DNA of 50,041 bases from JBOFOR01 sp051659545 (GTDB lineage: Bacteria; Bacillota; Clostridia; Peptostreptococcales; Peptostreptococcaceae), in the NCBI RefSeq assembly GCF_051659545.1, contig NZ_JBOFOR010000036.1:1-50041 (forward strand), in the 5' to 3' direction. A program made the position numbers and the translations under genes. Below are positions 8,384 through 17,336 of this stretch, one piece after another; the stretch's first letter is position 1; every line of letters starts with the position of its first letter. The notes below the pieces were generated by a model, which had not been told where the DNA came from, ran no database searches, and saw nothing but the letters and a program-made list of their open reading frames with translations.

Positions 8384-9151
8384 TTAAATAAATTCATTAA
8401 ATGGTTTGATTTCTATATTTTCTTCTTTTAATTTTCTTTTTATTTTCTTCACAAACTCTAAAGCTTTTTCTCCATCTCCATGTACACATATAGAGTCAAC
8501 TTCTATATCTATGTATTTTCCTGTAATAGACTTTACTCTTTTTTTCTGTATCATTTCTATTACTCTGGATATAGCCAAATCTTCATCATGTATAATTGCA
8601 CCTTCTTTGTTTCTACTTACTAGTGAACCATCCTCTTCATAAGCTCTATCTGCAAATACTTCTTTTGCATATTTTATTCCTACATCCTTTGCCGCCTTTA
8701 TCATTTGACTATTATATAAACCTAGTAGTATTAATTCACAGTCAAATTCATATATAGCTTCACATATAGCCTTTGCTAATTTATAGTCTTTAGCAGCCAT
8801 ATTGTAGAAAGCTCCATGAGGTTTTACATGAGATAGTTTTACGTTGCTACACTTACAGAATGAGTATAATGCTCCAATTTGATATTTTATATAAGATTTA
8901 GCTTCATCTATTGATATATCCATATTTCTTCTTCCAAATCCTACCAAATCAGGGTAACCAGGATGAGCACCTATTGATACATTATTTTCTTTTGCCAAAG
9001 CTACTGTTTTGTCCATTACTAAAGGATCTGAAGCGTGAAATCCACAAGCTATATTTGCAGAAGATATGTATTTAATTACTTCTTCATCTAATCCTAACTT
9101 ATATCTTCCAAAGCTTTCTCCTAAGTCGCAATTTAAATCTACTTTCAACAT
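8384..9151 (-). CDS. pxpA: 5-oxoprolinase subunit PxpA (LamB/YcsF family)
   Basis: The 255-residue protein opens with DLNCDLGESFG and has NIACGFHASDP near 33 and HVKPHGAFYN near 108, all typical of the LamB/YcsF family. PxpA works with PxpB and PxpC to open 5-oxoproline (pyroglutamate) to glutamate with ATP. Its length is normal for the family. It lies in the same operon as pxpB and pxpC but is separated from them by the biotin carboxylase and biotin carrier genes. Confidence 0.9.
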   Translation of the reverse strand: MLKVDLNCDLGESFGRYKLGLDEEVIKYISSANIACGFHASDPLVMDKTVALAKENNVSIGAHPGYPDLVGFGRRNMDISIDEAKSYIKYQIGALYSFCKCSNVKLSHVKPHGAFYNMAAKDYKLAKAICEAIYEFDCELILLGLYNSQMIKAAKDVGIKYAKEVFADRAYEEDGSLVSRNKEGAIIHDEDLAISRVIEMIQKKRVKSITGKYIDIEVDSICVHGDGEKALEFVKKIKRKLKEENIEIKPFNEFI

Positions 9152-9224
9152 CTATCTCCCCCCAGCTCATCCTATTATTTCTTCATTATATATGTTATTA
9201 TCATGCATCCTAATGAATTAGGAA

Positions 9225-10565
9225 TTACTCTAATAACTCTGCTATAAATCCAGTATTTGCATTTCCTTCTATATACGTTTTATTATTCATTATTGAGTAC
9301 TGAAAGTTTGCGTTAGTTTTAATTCCACCTACAACTAATTCCTCTAAAGCAACCTTCATTTTTTCTATTGCTTCTTTTCTATTACTTCCATGAACTATTA
9401 CTTTAGCTATCATAGAATCGTAATTTGGTGGAATTTTATAACCATTATAAAGAGCTGTATCAACTCTAACTCCATAGCCTCCTGGTAAATGTAATGCTGT
9501 AATTTTCCCTGGGGATGGCATAAAGTTATTAGCTGGATTTTCTGCATTTATTCTACATTCAATGGAGTGACCTTTAATACGAACTTCTTCTTGAGATAAA
9601 GATAACTTTTCTCCCATAGCTATCCTTATTTGTTCTTTTATTAAGTCGATACCTGTAACCATTTCTGTAACTGGATGTTCTACTTGAATTCTAGTGTTCA
9701 TTTCTATAAAGTAAAAATTAGAATTTTCATCTACTAAAAACTCAATAGTCCCTGCATTTTCATAGTTTACAGCTTTAGCTGCTTTTACTGCACATTGGCC
9801 TAATTTTTGTCTAGTTTCTTCATTTAAAAATGCTGATGGTGCTTCTTCAATCATTTTCTGATGCATCCTTTGTATAGAACAATCTCTTTCTCCTAAATGA
9901 ATTACATTTCCATATTTGTCTCCTAAAATTTGAACTTCTATATGCTTAGGATTTTTAATGTACTTTTCTATGTACATAGTGTTATCATTAAAAGCATTTA
10001 ATGATTCATTTTGAGCTAGATTAAATAGTCTAGTAAATTTAATTTCATCTTCTACTATCCTCATACCTTTGCCGCCTCCACCAGAAGAAGCCTTTACAAT
10101 TACAGGATAGCCTATCTCATTTGCAATTTTTTTGCCTTCTTCACTATCATAGATGGGATTTTGACTCCCTGGTACAACTGAAACTCGAGCATTTATCATA
10201 GTTTCTCTTGCTTTTGATTTATTTCCCATAGCGTCTATAATGCTACTGTTGGGACCTATGAATTTTATGTTGTTACTTTTGCATAAGTTAACGAACTTAC
10301 TGTTTTCAGATAGAAAACCAAATCCTGGATGAATTGCATCGGAGTTTGTAACTAATGCTGCAGTTATAATTTTATTCATATCCAAGTAGCTTTCCTTTGG
10401 ATTTGATGGTCCTATACATATTTTTTCATCTGCCAGTTCTGTATGAAGAGAGTTTTTATCTACTTCAGAGTAAACTGCTACAGTTTTTATTCCTAATAAC
10501 TTACTTGCACGTATTATTCTTACTGCAATTTCTCCTCTATTTGCTATTAATATTTTATTAAACAT
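9225..10565 (-). CDS. biotin carboxylase (AccC-like) within the pxp operon
   Basis: The 446-residue ATP-grasp enzyme starts with the classical KILIANRGEIA. It has the glycine-rich loop KASSGGGGKGM near 158 and the EMNTRIQVEHPVTE segment near 286, with the carboxylase active-site residues intact. It carboxylates biotin on a carrier protein using bicarbonate and ATP. In the operon it sits just after a biotin carrier gene and between pxpC and pxpA, so it may serve a dedicated carboxylation linked to PxpBC rather than fatty acid synthesis. No accA or accD gene is nearby. Confidence 0.9.
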   Translation of the reverse strand: MFNKILIANRGEIAVRIIRASKLLGIKTVAVYSEVDKNSLHTELADEKICIGPSNPKESYLDMNKIITAALVTNSDAIHPGFGFLSENSKFVNLCKSNNIKFIGPNSSIIDAMGNKSKARETMINARVSVVPGSQNPIYDSEEGKKIANEIGYPVIVKASSGGGGKGMRIVEDEIKFTRLFNLAQNESLNAFNDNTMYIEKYIKNPKHIEVQILGDKYGNVIHLGERDCSIQRMHQKMIEEAPSAFLNEETRQKLGQCAVKAAKAVNYENAGTIEFLVDENSNFYFIEMNTRIQVEHPVTEMVTGIDLIKEQIRIAMGEKLSLSQEEVRIKGHSIECRINAENPANNFMPSPGKITALHLPGGYGVRVDTALYNGYKIPPNYDSMIAKVIVHGSNRKEAIEKMKVALEELVVGGIKTNANFQYSIMNNKTYIEGNANTGFIAELLE

Positions 10566-10581
10566 AATCTACTCTCCATAA

Positions 10582-11019
10582 TTAACTTAATTTAACTTTT
10601 ACTAAGCATTGACCATATTCTACGATTTGCTCATTTTCCATTAGTATTTCTTCTACTACTCCATCATGATTAGATTTCACTTCATTCATCATTTTCATTG
10701 CCTCTATAATACCAATGACTTGACCATTAGTTATTTTATCTCCAACAGAAATAAAAGGTTTCTCATCTAGTGATGATGCACCATAAAAAGTTCCGACTAA
10801 TGTGGATTTTATATATTCAAAATTATCTTCTTTGGCTATATCTAATTTTTCAATATGGTTACTAACTAATTCCTCCGATTTTAAATTATTAGCTACTTCA
10901 TGAATAATTTCACATTTTTTCTCTAGTTTTATTTCAGTATCTCCTTCTTTGTAAGCAAACTTAGTTAAAGATGATTTTTCTACTACTTCTATTAATTTTA
11001 GTAATTTATCGTAATCCAT
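10582..11019 (-). CDS. biotin carboxyl carrier protein (AccB-like)
   Basis: The 145-residue protein has a C-terminal biotinyl domain (about 70-145) with the biotinylation motif EAMKM, the target lysine being K109. The N-terminal third is the variable region usual for BCCP proteins. It lies 16 bases upstream of the biotin carboxylase gene and 12 bases after pxpC, clearly in the same operon. A GGGGGG-type binding site precedes its ATG. Confidence 0.9.
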   Translation of the reverse strand: MDYDKLLKLIEVVEKSSLTKFAYKEGDTEIKLEKKCEIIHEVANNLKSEELVSNHIEKLDIAKEDNFEYIKSTLVGTFYGASSLDEKPFISVGDKITNGQVIGIIEAMKMMNEVKSNHDGVVEEILMENEQIVEYGQCLVKVKLS

Positions 11020-11031
11020 AATATCCCCCCA

Positions 11032-12048
11032 TTATTCATTACTACTTAGTATTAATTTTTCTATACGATTAGAGGTATTTCTAGGATTTAACACCTCTAC
11101 ACAGGATTTATTTACTATTTTTTTTATATTCTCAATAATTAGCAATTCTTCTCTATAAAGTTTTTGAGCTTTATCTATATCTATCTGCTCAAATTGTATT
11201 CTATCTCCAACTTTTCCTTGAGCCAATTTATGTATATCAACAGATACAACTGTTCCTATTTTTGTATATCCTCCAGTTGTTTGTCTATCACTAAGCATTA
11301 TAATTGGTTTTCCATGAGATGGCACTTGAATTGATCCTAAAACTATTCCATCCGAAATTATATCTGCAGATTCTTTATGCTCTATAACTGGACCATCTAA
11401 TCTACATCCCATTCTGTCAAATTCTTTAGTTATTTCATATTCCTTAGAAAAAAAGGTTTCTATTCCTTTTTTAGTAAATGCATCATCTTGTGGTCCAAGT
11501 ATCACTCTTAAAGTTATATTATTTTCATATATTTCTTCATTACTGATCTTTCTTGATAAGAAGTTAGGTAAGTATTCTTTAGGTGAGTTAAATTTTATAA
11601 AATCTCCCTGTTTTAATGTATTTCCTTTATATCCCCCCATTGAACACTTTACATTTGTAGATTTACTTCCCATTACTAAGGGAATTTCTAATCCTCCTGA
11701 AAATGATATATAAGCTCTAGCTCCAGCTTTAGCACTTTCAAAACTTAAAATATCTTTACTTTTTACTAAAATAGCTTTATACATTTCTATATTTTTTCCA
11801 TTTATTTTTGGAGATAAATCTCCTCCTGTTACAGCAATAATATTATTTTTTGTGAATTCTATAGTAGGACCTACTAAAGTTGCTTCTAGTCCTGCTTCAA
11901 ATTCATCGTTTCCTACAAGTATATTTGCAATTGTAAGTGCTTTTTTATCCATTGCTCCACATACTGAAAAACCTGAATCTTGATAACCAATTCTTCCATA
12001 GTCTTGCAGTGTAGTGTACATACCACCATTATGAATTATAATCCCCAA
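11032..12048 (-). CDS. pxpC: 5-oxoprolinase subunit PxpC (KipA family, biotin-dependent carboxyltransferase-like)
   Basis: The 338-residue protein carries the family pattern LQDYGRIGYQ near 15, GAMDKKAL near 31 and SDRQTTGGY near 242. It belongs to the KipA family, which is homologous to one half of the carboxyltransferase part of urea carboxylase. With PxpB it forms the kinase/lyase-like unit of prokaryotic 5-oxoprolinase. Its start overlaps the end of pxpB by 13 bases, indicating translational coupling. Confidence 0.9.
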   Translation of the reverse strand: MGIIIHNGGMYTTLQDYGRIGYQDSGFSVCGAMDKKALTIANILVGNDEFEAGLEATLVGPTIEFTKNNIIAVTGGDLSPKINGKNIEMYKAILVKSKDILSFESAKAGARAYISFSGGLEIPLVMGSKSTNVKCSMGGYKGNTLKQGDFIKFNSPKEYLPNFLSRKISNEEIYENNITLRVILGPQDDAFTKKGIETFFSKEYEITKEFDRMGCRLDGPVIEHKESADIISDGIVLGSIQVPSHGKPIIMLSDRQTTGGYTKIGTVVSVDIHKLAQGKVGDRIQFEQIDIDKAQKLYREELLIIENIKKIVNKSCVEVLNPRNTSNRIEKLILSSNE

Positions 12049-12770
12049 TATCCTTCACTCCTCTCAATAATATTACAATTATAAGATTCTTTATTTACCA
12101 AATCTTTTATCTTAAAAAAGTCTTTTTTATTAATTTGAGTAAATTTTATATAATCTCCAGATCTATATAATACTGGATTTTCTCTATTAATATCATAAGG
12201 CTTAACTGGTGTTCTCCCTATTATTCTCCAACCTCCAGGTGAAGCTAACGGATAAATTCCAGTTTGCTCTCCTCCAATACCAACTGCGCCCGCCTCTAGT
12301 CTTACTCTTGGATTTGTTAATCTTGGTGTAACAAGTTTTTTATCCATCCCTCCTAAATAAGCGAATCCTGGTAAAAAACCTAGCATATATATTAAGTATT
12401 CCTGTGAACTATGAATTTTTATTATTTCATCTTTAGATAAATTAGTATAATCACTCACAAAGTCTAAATCTACTCCAAATTCTTCATCATAGCAAACTGG
12501 GATTTCTATTATTCTTTTTTTATTATTTACTTTTGTATCTAATTCTTTTGATAAATTAGAAAGTATTTCTTTTACTTCATTGAAATATAATTTTGAAGGA
12601 TCATAATATACAAGTAATGATTTAAACGATGGAACCGTTTCAATAATTCCTTCAATTTCAGAAGCTTTTATTAAATCATTAAAATTTTTTATTTTATTAT
12701 TTATTTCAGGGTTAATCTCATTCCCAAACTCTATAGATACCGCACAATCCCCTAATATCAAGTATTCCAC
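12036..12770 (-). CDS. pxpB: 5-oxoprolinase subunit PxpB (KipI family)
   Basis: The 244-residue protein has LGFLPGFAYLGG near 131, followed by TPRLTNPRVR and a GGEQTGIYP segment, all standard for the KipI/allophanate hydrolase subunit 1 family. In B. subtilis the homologue KipI was also described as an inhibitor of the sporulation kinase KinA, but the conserved role is as a 5-oxoprolinase subunit. It starts at GTG with a GGGGTG site and is the first gene of the operon. Confidence 0.9.
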   Translation of the reverse strand: MEYLILGDCAVSIEFGNEINPEINNKIKNFNDLIKASEIEGIIETVPSFKSLLVYYDPSKLYFNEVKEILSNLSKELDTKVNNKKRIIEIPVCYDEEFGVDLDFVSDYTNLSKDEIIKIHSSQEYLIYMLGFLPGFAYLGGMDKKLVTPRLTNPRVRLEAGAVGIGGEQTGIYPLASPGGWRIIGRTPVKPYDINRENPVLYRSGDYIKFTQINKKDFFKIKDLVNKESYNCNIIERSEGYWGL

Positions 12771-12842
12771 TTATTTTACACCCCACTTAGAAGTATTCTA
12801 TTATGTATGTATTGCTTTTTATTAAGTATATGTTAAAAATGT

Positions 12843-12877
12843 AAAAAATGCAATATTTTTTTAAAATATTGCATTTT
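12843..12877 (-). terminator. AT-rich hairpin upstream of pxpB
   Basis: The inverted repeat AAAAATGCAATATTTT / AAAATATTGCATTTTT has a short T-rich loop and lies about 70 bases before the pxpB start. On the minus strand it is followed by TTTTTTACATTTTT, so it is terminator-like. It may be a second stop for transcription from the YjeM-like gene, or an attenuator of the pxp operon if a promoter lies further upstream. Confidence 0.5.
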
Positions 12878-12948
12878 TCATTTTAGCCGAACTATAACTT
12901 ATTTTTTTGATGTTATATCAATTTACTCAATATATACTTTGCATATAA

Positions 12949-12996
12949 TAAAAAATCCTATAGAGCAGACTTTTTAGTTGTCCATTCTATAGGATA
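12949..12996 (-). terminator. Rho-independent terminator of the YjeM-like permease gene
   Basis: The stem ATCCTATAGA (12955-12964) / TCTATAGGAT (12986-12995) is perfect over 10 bp and on the minus strand is followed directly by TTTTTAT. It lies 28 bases after the permease stop codon. Confidence 0.8.
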
Positions 12997-13023
12997 TATT
13001 TTAACTTCTAAGATATATTCTTA

Positions 13024-14562
13024 TTAGTTAGCTTTTTTATTTAAAATATTTTTACTTTTACTTTTATTTTCATAAATTGTAAACAACACAAATCCTATTA
13101 TAGAGAAAGTTACTGGACCAGCTATCATAGCTACAGTTTGAACCATACCTTCTTTAGATGATAGAGCTGGTTCTATTATTGTAAATAGATTTGCAAATCC
13201 TACAACTCCTGTAACTGCTATTGAAGCTGCTAAAGCTACCCCATATGATTTATATGCTACATATGCTTTTTCTACTTTACCTTCTAATTGCTTTTTCTTA
13301 AATTTAGGGAAAGCAATTGATAAGAACATGTATGGTATTGTCATTGCAACGTTAGTCATTAGTACTAATATAGAGAAGAATTCAGAAGCATTATCTCCAC
13401 CAAATGAAACTAAAATTATCATAAATATAACTATTCCTGCTTGCACCTTCATTGCATTTATTGGCATTCCATTTTTTATTTCACCTAATTTACCAGGCCA
13501 AACTTTTTTGGGAGCACCTTGTATTAATGTCTTAAGAGGTGAATAAGATAAAGTAAAGAATGCACCTGTTAAAGCTAAGAACATTGATAAACCAACAAAT
13601 CTAGCAGCCCAAGTTCCCATTGCTAAAGATACTGCTTCACTTAATCCAAATGCTTGTCCTATTTTAAGTCCTAAGTTACCCATTAATATATATGCAACAT
13701 TAGCCATATTTACATTGTTTCCACCTAAAACTTCATTCCAGTTAGTAAATGTACCACAAGCAAATATTCCTAATGCATATCCTAAAGATATAACTATCGC
13801 TGATATTACTAATCCTTTAGGGAAAGTTTTTTCAGCATTTTCTGTTTGGTCAACTAGACCACCTAAAACTTCTAATCCTCCAAATGCAAATATTGCAAAT
13901 GTTAAGAATGACAATACCGAAAGTATACTTTGGTATGAAGGATTTGGAGAATTTATAAATGAAGATGCCACACTAGTTATCGGCTCTGCTAATTCACCAG
14001 TTAATGCTACTACTAATATACCCCCACCTAGTAAAACTACATTTAATAATGTAACTGCAGTACCACCAACTGAAGTTATTTTACTTATTTTTTCAAGACC
14101 TTTAGTTGATACAAATGTAACTAAAGCTATCCAGATTACTCCTAATATTCCTAAAGTTTGAATTGAATTTAATCCAAATAATGACCATGTACTAGTTAAA
14201 TCTGAACCAAATACTGCATTTGATAAAGGTATCCATATTGTTGATGATACGTTTACCATCCATATTATGTAAGATGCATACCACATAAATGTTCCTATAA
14301 ATGCATACTTAGGACCTACTGATTTTTCCATCCATGAATACATTCCACCTGATTCTTTTTTGAAAGATGAACCATATTCAGCCATCATAAGTGCGAATGG
14401 TATGAAGAAGAATATTGCCCCAAATACATACCACGGAATTGCAGCATATCCCATTAAGTAATATGCTCTTGGCATATTAGCGAACCCAAATACTGATGTA
14501 AATATCATAAGTATTAAAGGTACTAAAGTTAATTTTTTTGTATTATTCCCTTGTTGCGACAT
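13024..14562 (-). CDS. amino acid permease, APC superfamily (YjeM-like)
   Basis: The 512-residue protein has about 12 membrane segments and no signal peptide. The start region TLVPLILMIFTSVFGFAN and the GGMYSWMEKSVG segment near 85 match the glutamate/GABA-type antiporter branch that includes E. coli YjeM. It probably exchanges or imports an amino acid; the substrate cannot be read from sequence. It is a single-gene unit with a good GAGGGAG binding site and its own terminator, lying between the 5-oxoproline operon and an unknown gene. Confidence 0.8.
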   Translation of the reverse strand: MSQQGNNTKKLTLVPLILMIFTSVFGFANMPRAYYLMGYAAIPWYVFGAIFFFIPFALMMAEYGSSFKKESGGMYSWMEKSVGPKYAFIGTFMWYASYIIWMVNVSSTIWIPLSNAVFGSDLTSTWSLFGLNSIQTLGILGVIWIALVTFVSTKGLEKISKITSVGGTAVTLLNVVLLGGGILVVALTGELAEPITSVASSFINSPNPSYQSILSVLSFLTFAIFAFGGLEVLGGLVDQTENAEKTFPKGLVISAIVISLGYALGIFACGTFTNWNEVLGGNNVNMANVAYILMGNLGLKIGQAFGLSEAVSLAMGTWAARFVGLSMFLALTGAFFTLSYSPLKTLIQGAPKKVWPGKLGEIKNGMPINAMKVQAGIVIFMIILVSFGGDNASEFFSILVLMTNVAMTIPYMFLSIAFPKFKKKQLEGKVEKAYVAYKSYGVALAASIAVTGVVGFANLFTIIEPALSSKEGMVQTVAMIAGPVTFSIIGFVLFTIYENKSKSKNILNKKAN

Positions 14563-14970
14563 TTTGTCTCCCTCTTTTCAATTTTTGAAATTTTTATTAG
14601 AATAACACCATTGTTATTTTTTAACAATACGTTTTATTAAACACGTAATATTTTAAATTTTAAAATTTGTTTGTATTTTAAATTTGTTTTTTTTGTATAT
14701 TCAAATATTTTTTTATATAAAATATGTTTTTTATTTAATATTGTAATAAACATTTTCTTTTATATATTTTTAATTAGTTTTAAAAACATTTATTAATAAA
14801 TTGAATAAATTATAAAATCCATTTCAATATTATTAATTTTTAAAAATTATTTTATTTTGTTAAATTTATGTTATTAAGACTAATTTATATATTTTTTCAA
14901 ATATTCCACTTTTAGATGTATCCTTAGTTATATGTCATTTTTTTTTACAAAGGTTTTAGCCCCACAAAAA
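14563..14970. other. AT-rich intergenic region upstream of the permease gene
   Basis: About 400 bases of very AT-rich DNA without a coding frame. Close to the permease start there is a perfect inverted repeat ATTGTTA-n5-TAACAAT (14610-14628), a possible operator. An AACGT-type partial palindrome follows. I see no riboswitch or RNA gene. Confidence 0.45.
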
Positions 14971-15016
14971 AGTGGTTAAAATCAGAAAATATTTTCTAAT
15001 TTTAACCACCTTTTTT
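14967..15016. terminator. bidirectional hairpin terminator after the 301-aa gene
   Basis: The perfect stem GTGGTTAAAAT / ATTTTAACCAC (starting at about 14972 and 14997) encloses a second AGAAAATATTTTCT palindrome. T-runs follow on both strands (TTTTTT). It lies about 60 bases past the stop of the 301-aa gene. Confidence 0.8.
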
Positions 15017-15071
15017 ACGCTTAAGGATATTATATTACCTCAAAAACTGTGGATAAGTTGCTATATTTATT

Positions 15072-15977
15072 TTATATTTGTACTTTAGGAAATATTAATA
15101 TTTTATTTTCTGGTTTATCATCTTCACATAAGTCTTGTACTATATAATCCTTATCTAGAATATATTTTTTAGCAAAATCAGAAACTTCAATTAATACTTT
15201 ATCTATTTCTTCTTTTTTATTGCTAATTTTATTAGGTATGAACTTATAGTTTCTTTCTAAAGTTAAATCCTTTAATGCCCCTCCAAAAATTATCCTATCT
15301 TCTATTTCTAATGTTGTGTTATATAAATTACATGTATCTATTCCTAATTCTTTATCAATTTTACTTATTAAGCTATTTGCTTGATTTTTAGCTTCATCAT
15401 TCCATTCTTTTGGCTGTTGTGTATATGGTTGTCCATCATTAAAGTAATTTATAAATTTTAACTTTTCTACATCAAAAGTTCCTTCTTCTGCTAAAACATA
15501 TAATCTATTGAAAAGTATTTCTGTTAGACTATTAGTGAAATCTGTAAAAACTTCACATACTTTTATTTTTGAATTTAATATTTCATCAAATCTCTTATTA
15601 ATATTTGTATAGGTATATATATCTAATTTTTCAATTAATTCATTTTTTGAATCTTTTATTTTTTCTATTATACTTGTATTTTTTCTAATTTTTTCAGAAT
15701 ACATTTTGCGTAATTCTTGTAATTCAACTTGGTACTGTCTAACTATTTCTTCATATTTTTTTTGATCTAAATGATGTTTATAATATTCTAGAAGATTGTT
15801 TACTGAATTTATATTCATTTCTATATCAGTAGTAATAACATCTTCTCTATAAACAGTCTTAATATTACCATATATATCAAATATAATTAATGATGAATCT
15901 TCTCTTTTTTCAATAACTATTCCTTCATAACTATCTCCAAGTTCCGTAAATGATATTAAATTCCCCTCTGAATACAT
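15072..15977 (-). CDS. uncharacterised coiled-coil protein, 301 aa
   Basis: I do not recognise a family. Residues 1-48 look like a small beta-barrel (EGNLISFTELGDSYEGIVIEK... with a second strand pair), followed by a coiled coil at about 60-125 rich in Lys, Glu and Gln. The C-terminal half is mixed alpha/beta. There is no signal peptide or membrane segment. It starts at ATG with a GGGAGG site, is not in an obvious operon, and is ended by a strong terminator. Confidence 0.6.
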   Translation of the reverse strand: MYSEGNLISFTELGDSYEGIVIEKREDSSLIIFDIYGNIKTVYREDVITTDIEMNINSVNNLLEYYKHHLDQKKYEEIVRQYQVELQELRKMYSEKIRKNTSIIEKIKDSKNELIEKLDIYTYTNINKRFDEILNSKIKVCEVFTDFTNSLTEILFNRLYVLAEEGTFDVEKLKFINYFNDGQPYTQQPKEWNDEAKNQANSLISKIDKELGIDTCNLYNTTLEIEDRIIFGGALKDLTLERNYKFIPNKISNKKEEIDKVLIEVSDFAKKYILDKDYIVQDLCEDDKPENKILIFPKVQI

Positions 15978-16265
15978 AATCTTGACCTCCCAAATATTAA
16001 AACTAATTATACTTACCTTACCATTCTATCTTTTTCTAATTAAGCCACAATTTCTATTATAGCAAATTTTGTATATTATTATAAGTTATATATATATTGT
16101 TATCTATATCATTACAAACAATAATTCCTATTTTAGCATTAGGTAATAGACCCAAAATTTTTCTTCAATTATAATTTTTTAATTTTTATATCCTCCTTAG
16201 TTATTTATTTATCTTATTTTTATTTTAGTCCAGTTACCTTTTAAAAATCTAGTTAATAATATTAT

Positions 16266-16434
16266 AAAAGGGGTTATCGAGTATTTGATTCTTACTCAAG
16301 TATGGGTATTACGAAAATAGCTAAATATAATTAATAAAGGTGGACACATTAGTTTTAACGTGTCCACCTTTATTAAAATAGCATCATTTACCCAAAAATG
16401 AGTAAGAACCATAAAACTCAACTTGCCCTTTAAA
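16266..16434. repeat. large imperfect inverted repeat, MITE-like, around a hairpin
   Basis: The left arm (about 16266-16310) and the reverse complement of the right arm (about 16387-16434) share AAAGGG, a GAGTxTTxxxGxTTCTTACTCA core and a following GGGTA. The arms are about 45 bases with several mismatches. Between them lies the perfect hairpin at 16331-16376. The whole unit can fold into one long RNA or DNA hairpin. It could be a small non-autonomous element or a structured RNA. Confidence 0.55.
16331..16376. terminator. strong bidirectional hairpin beside the GNAT gene
   Basis: The perfect 17-bp stem TTAATAAAGGTGGACAC (16331-16347) / GTGTCCACCTTTATTAA (16360-16376) is separated by 12 bases. 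It lies about 60 bases after the GNAT stop. It resembles a terminator but lacks a long T-run, and it is the centre of the larger inverted repeat. Confidence 0.6.
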
Positions 16435-16437
16435 AAA

Positions 16438-16971
16438 TTATATCATTAACCCCATACTCACTAAATCCGAGAATTCTCCATCTATACAAACTTCATTCTT
16501 TAATATTCCTTCTACTTCAAATCCACACTTTTTATATAGTTCTATTGCATTTGGATTATTTTGGCTAGATACCAAACTTATTTTTTTAGTTATTTTATTT
16601 GATTTACACCAATCTATTAAGTAGTCCATAATTATTCTACCTAGCCCTATATTGCAATACTCTTTTTTTATAACAATCCCTAAAATCCCAACATGTTTTC
16701 CTTTTTTCTTTTGATTTGATGATATAGTACCTATTCCAATTATCTTATCATCTACTAATGCAATTATCATCGTATTATTGTTTGACTCATTGCATGATTT
16801 AATAATACTTGCTTGTTGTTCTACACTAACCCTATACTCACCTTCACAGAATGAAAGAAAAGTAGTTTCCCCTCCAACTATATTATAAAAATCAATAATA
16901 TTTTTTGCATCATATTCCTCTGCATTTCTTAGTTCAGCTAATTGGCCATTTTTCATCTCTACTGTATTCAT
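16438..16971 (-). CDS. GNAT family N-acetyltransferase
   Basis: The 177-residue single-domain enzyme has the acetyl-CoA binding motif A around residue 100 (KEYCNIGLGRIIMDYL, matching the Q/RxxGxG/A pattern with N-I-G-L-G) and the usual NPNAIELYKKCGF segment near 141. It transfers an acetyl group from acetyl-CoA to an amine of unknown identity. Its stop codon touches the right arm of the inverted repeat. It stands alone. Confidence 0.85.
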   Translation of the reverse strand: MNTVEMKNGQLAELRNAEEYDAKNIIDFYNIVGGETTFLSFCEGEYRVSVEQQASIIKSCNESNNNTMIIALVDDKIIGIGTISSNQKKKGKHVGILGIVIKKEYCNIGLGRIIMDYLIDWCKSNKITKKISLVSSQNNPNAIELYKKCGFEVEGILKNEVCIDGEFSDLVSMGLMI

Positions 16972-17336
16972 ATTTATCCCCTATTTCTAATTTTTATATA
17001 TATAATACTATTTATATAGTTTTTATTCAATATTTTTCCATTATTTCCTTAACAGCTCTGTCGTTGCATAAAAATATTCTCTTACTATTTTATTAAATAA
17101 ATCTTTTCCAAAATTTAGGATTAAACTTTTTTAAAATAATAACTATAATTTAATATTATTTATTTTTTTAATTTTGTATTTTACGACTTTTTATTTCTTT
17201 TATCTGTATTTTTTAACATTTTTATTGACTTTGAAATATTTTTCCTTTGTCATTTGTTTAGGACATATTTTTGACACGTCTAAACAAATTTGTCAAAAAT
17301 ATTAAAATTATTTATTTTATATTAGGAGGAATAAAC
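16972..17336. other. 365-bp AT-rich upstream region of the decaying transporter locus
   Basis: No coding frame of note is present; an upstream extension of the next gene to 17271 has no ribosome binding site. The right end contains the interleaved inverted repeats (17252-17302) and then the AGGAGG site (17324-17329) for the next gene. Confidence 0.5.
17252..17302. promoter_or_regulatory. two interleaved perfect inverted repeats before the DUF5058-like gene
   Basis: ATTTGTTTAG (17252-17261) pairs with CTAAACAAAT (17280-17289), 10 of 10 bases. ATATTTTTGACA (17265-17276) pairs with TGTCAAAAATAT (17291-17302), 12 of 12 bases. The arms alternate A-B-A'-B'. The spacers are 3, 3 and 1 bases, too short for both stems to form together, so they would be mutually exclusive RNA hairpins or two overlapping operators. 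A TTGACA hexamer lies in arm B. Confidence 0.65.

Larger units (their letters stand above)
15978..16437. other. 460-bp intergenic region with a nested inverted repeat
   Basis: The left 280 bases are AT-rich with no recognisable coding or RNA signal. The right part (16266-16434) consists of two imperfect inverted arms around a strong hairpin, described as separate entries. Confidence 0.6.

Noticed and set aside
13715..14161. 148-codon plus-strand open frame inside the permease gene
   Set aside because: It is the opposite strand of a clear membrane-transporter gene, with no ribosome site and a composition that mirrors that gene.
17252..17302. H-type RNA pseudoknot formed by both repeats at once
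   Set aside because: Loops of 3, 3 and 1 bases cannot span stems of 10 and 12 bp; exclusive hairpins or overlapping operators are the workable readings.
17271..17336. Longer N-terminus for the DUF5058-like gene from 17271
   Set aside because: The extension is inside the inverted-repeat region; AGGAGG lies before ATG 17337, and residues from there match the family start.
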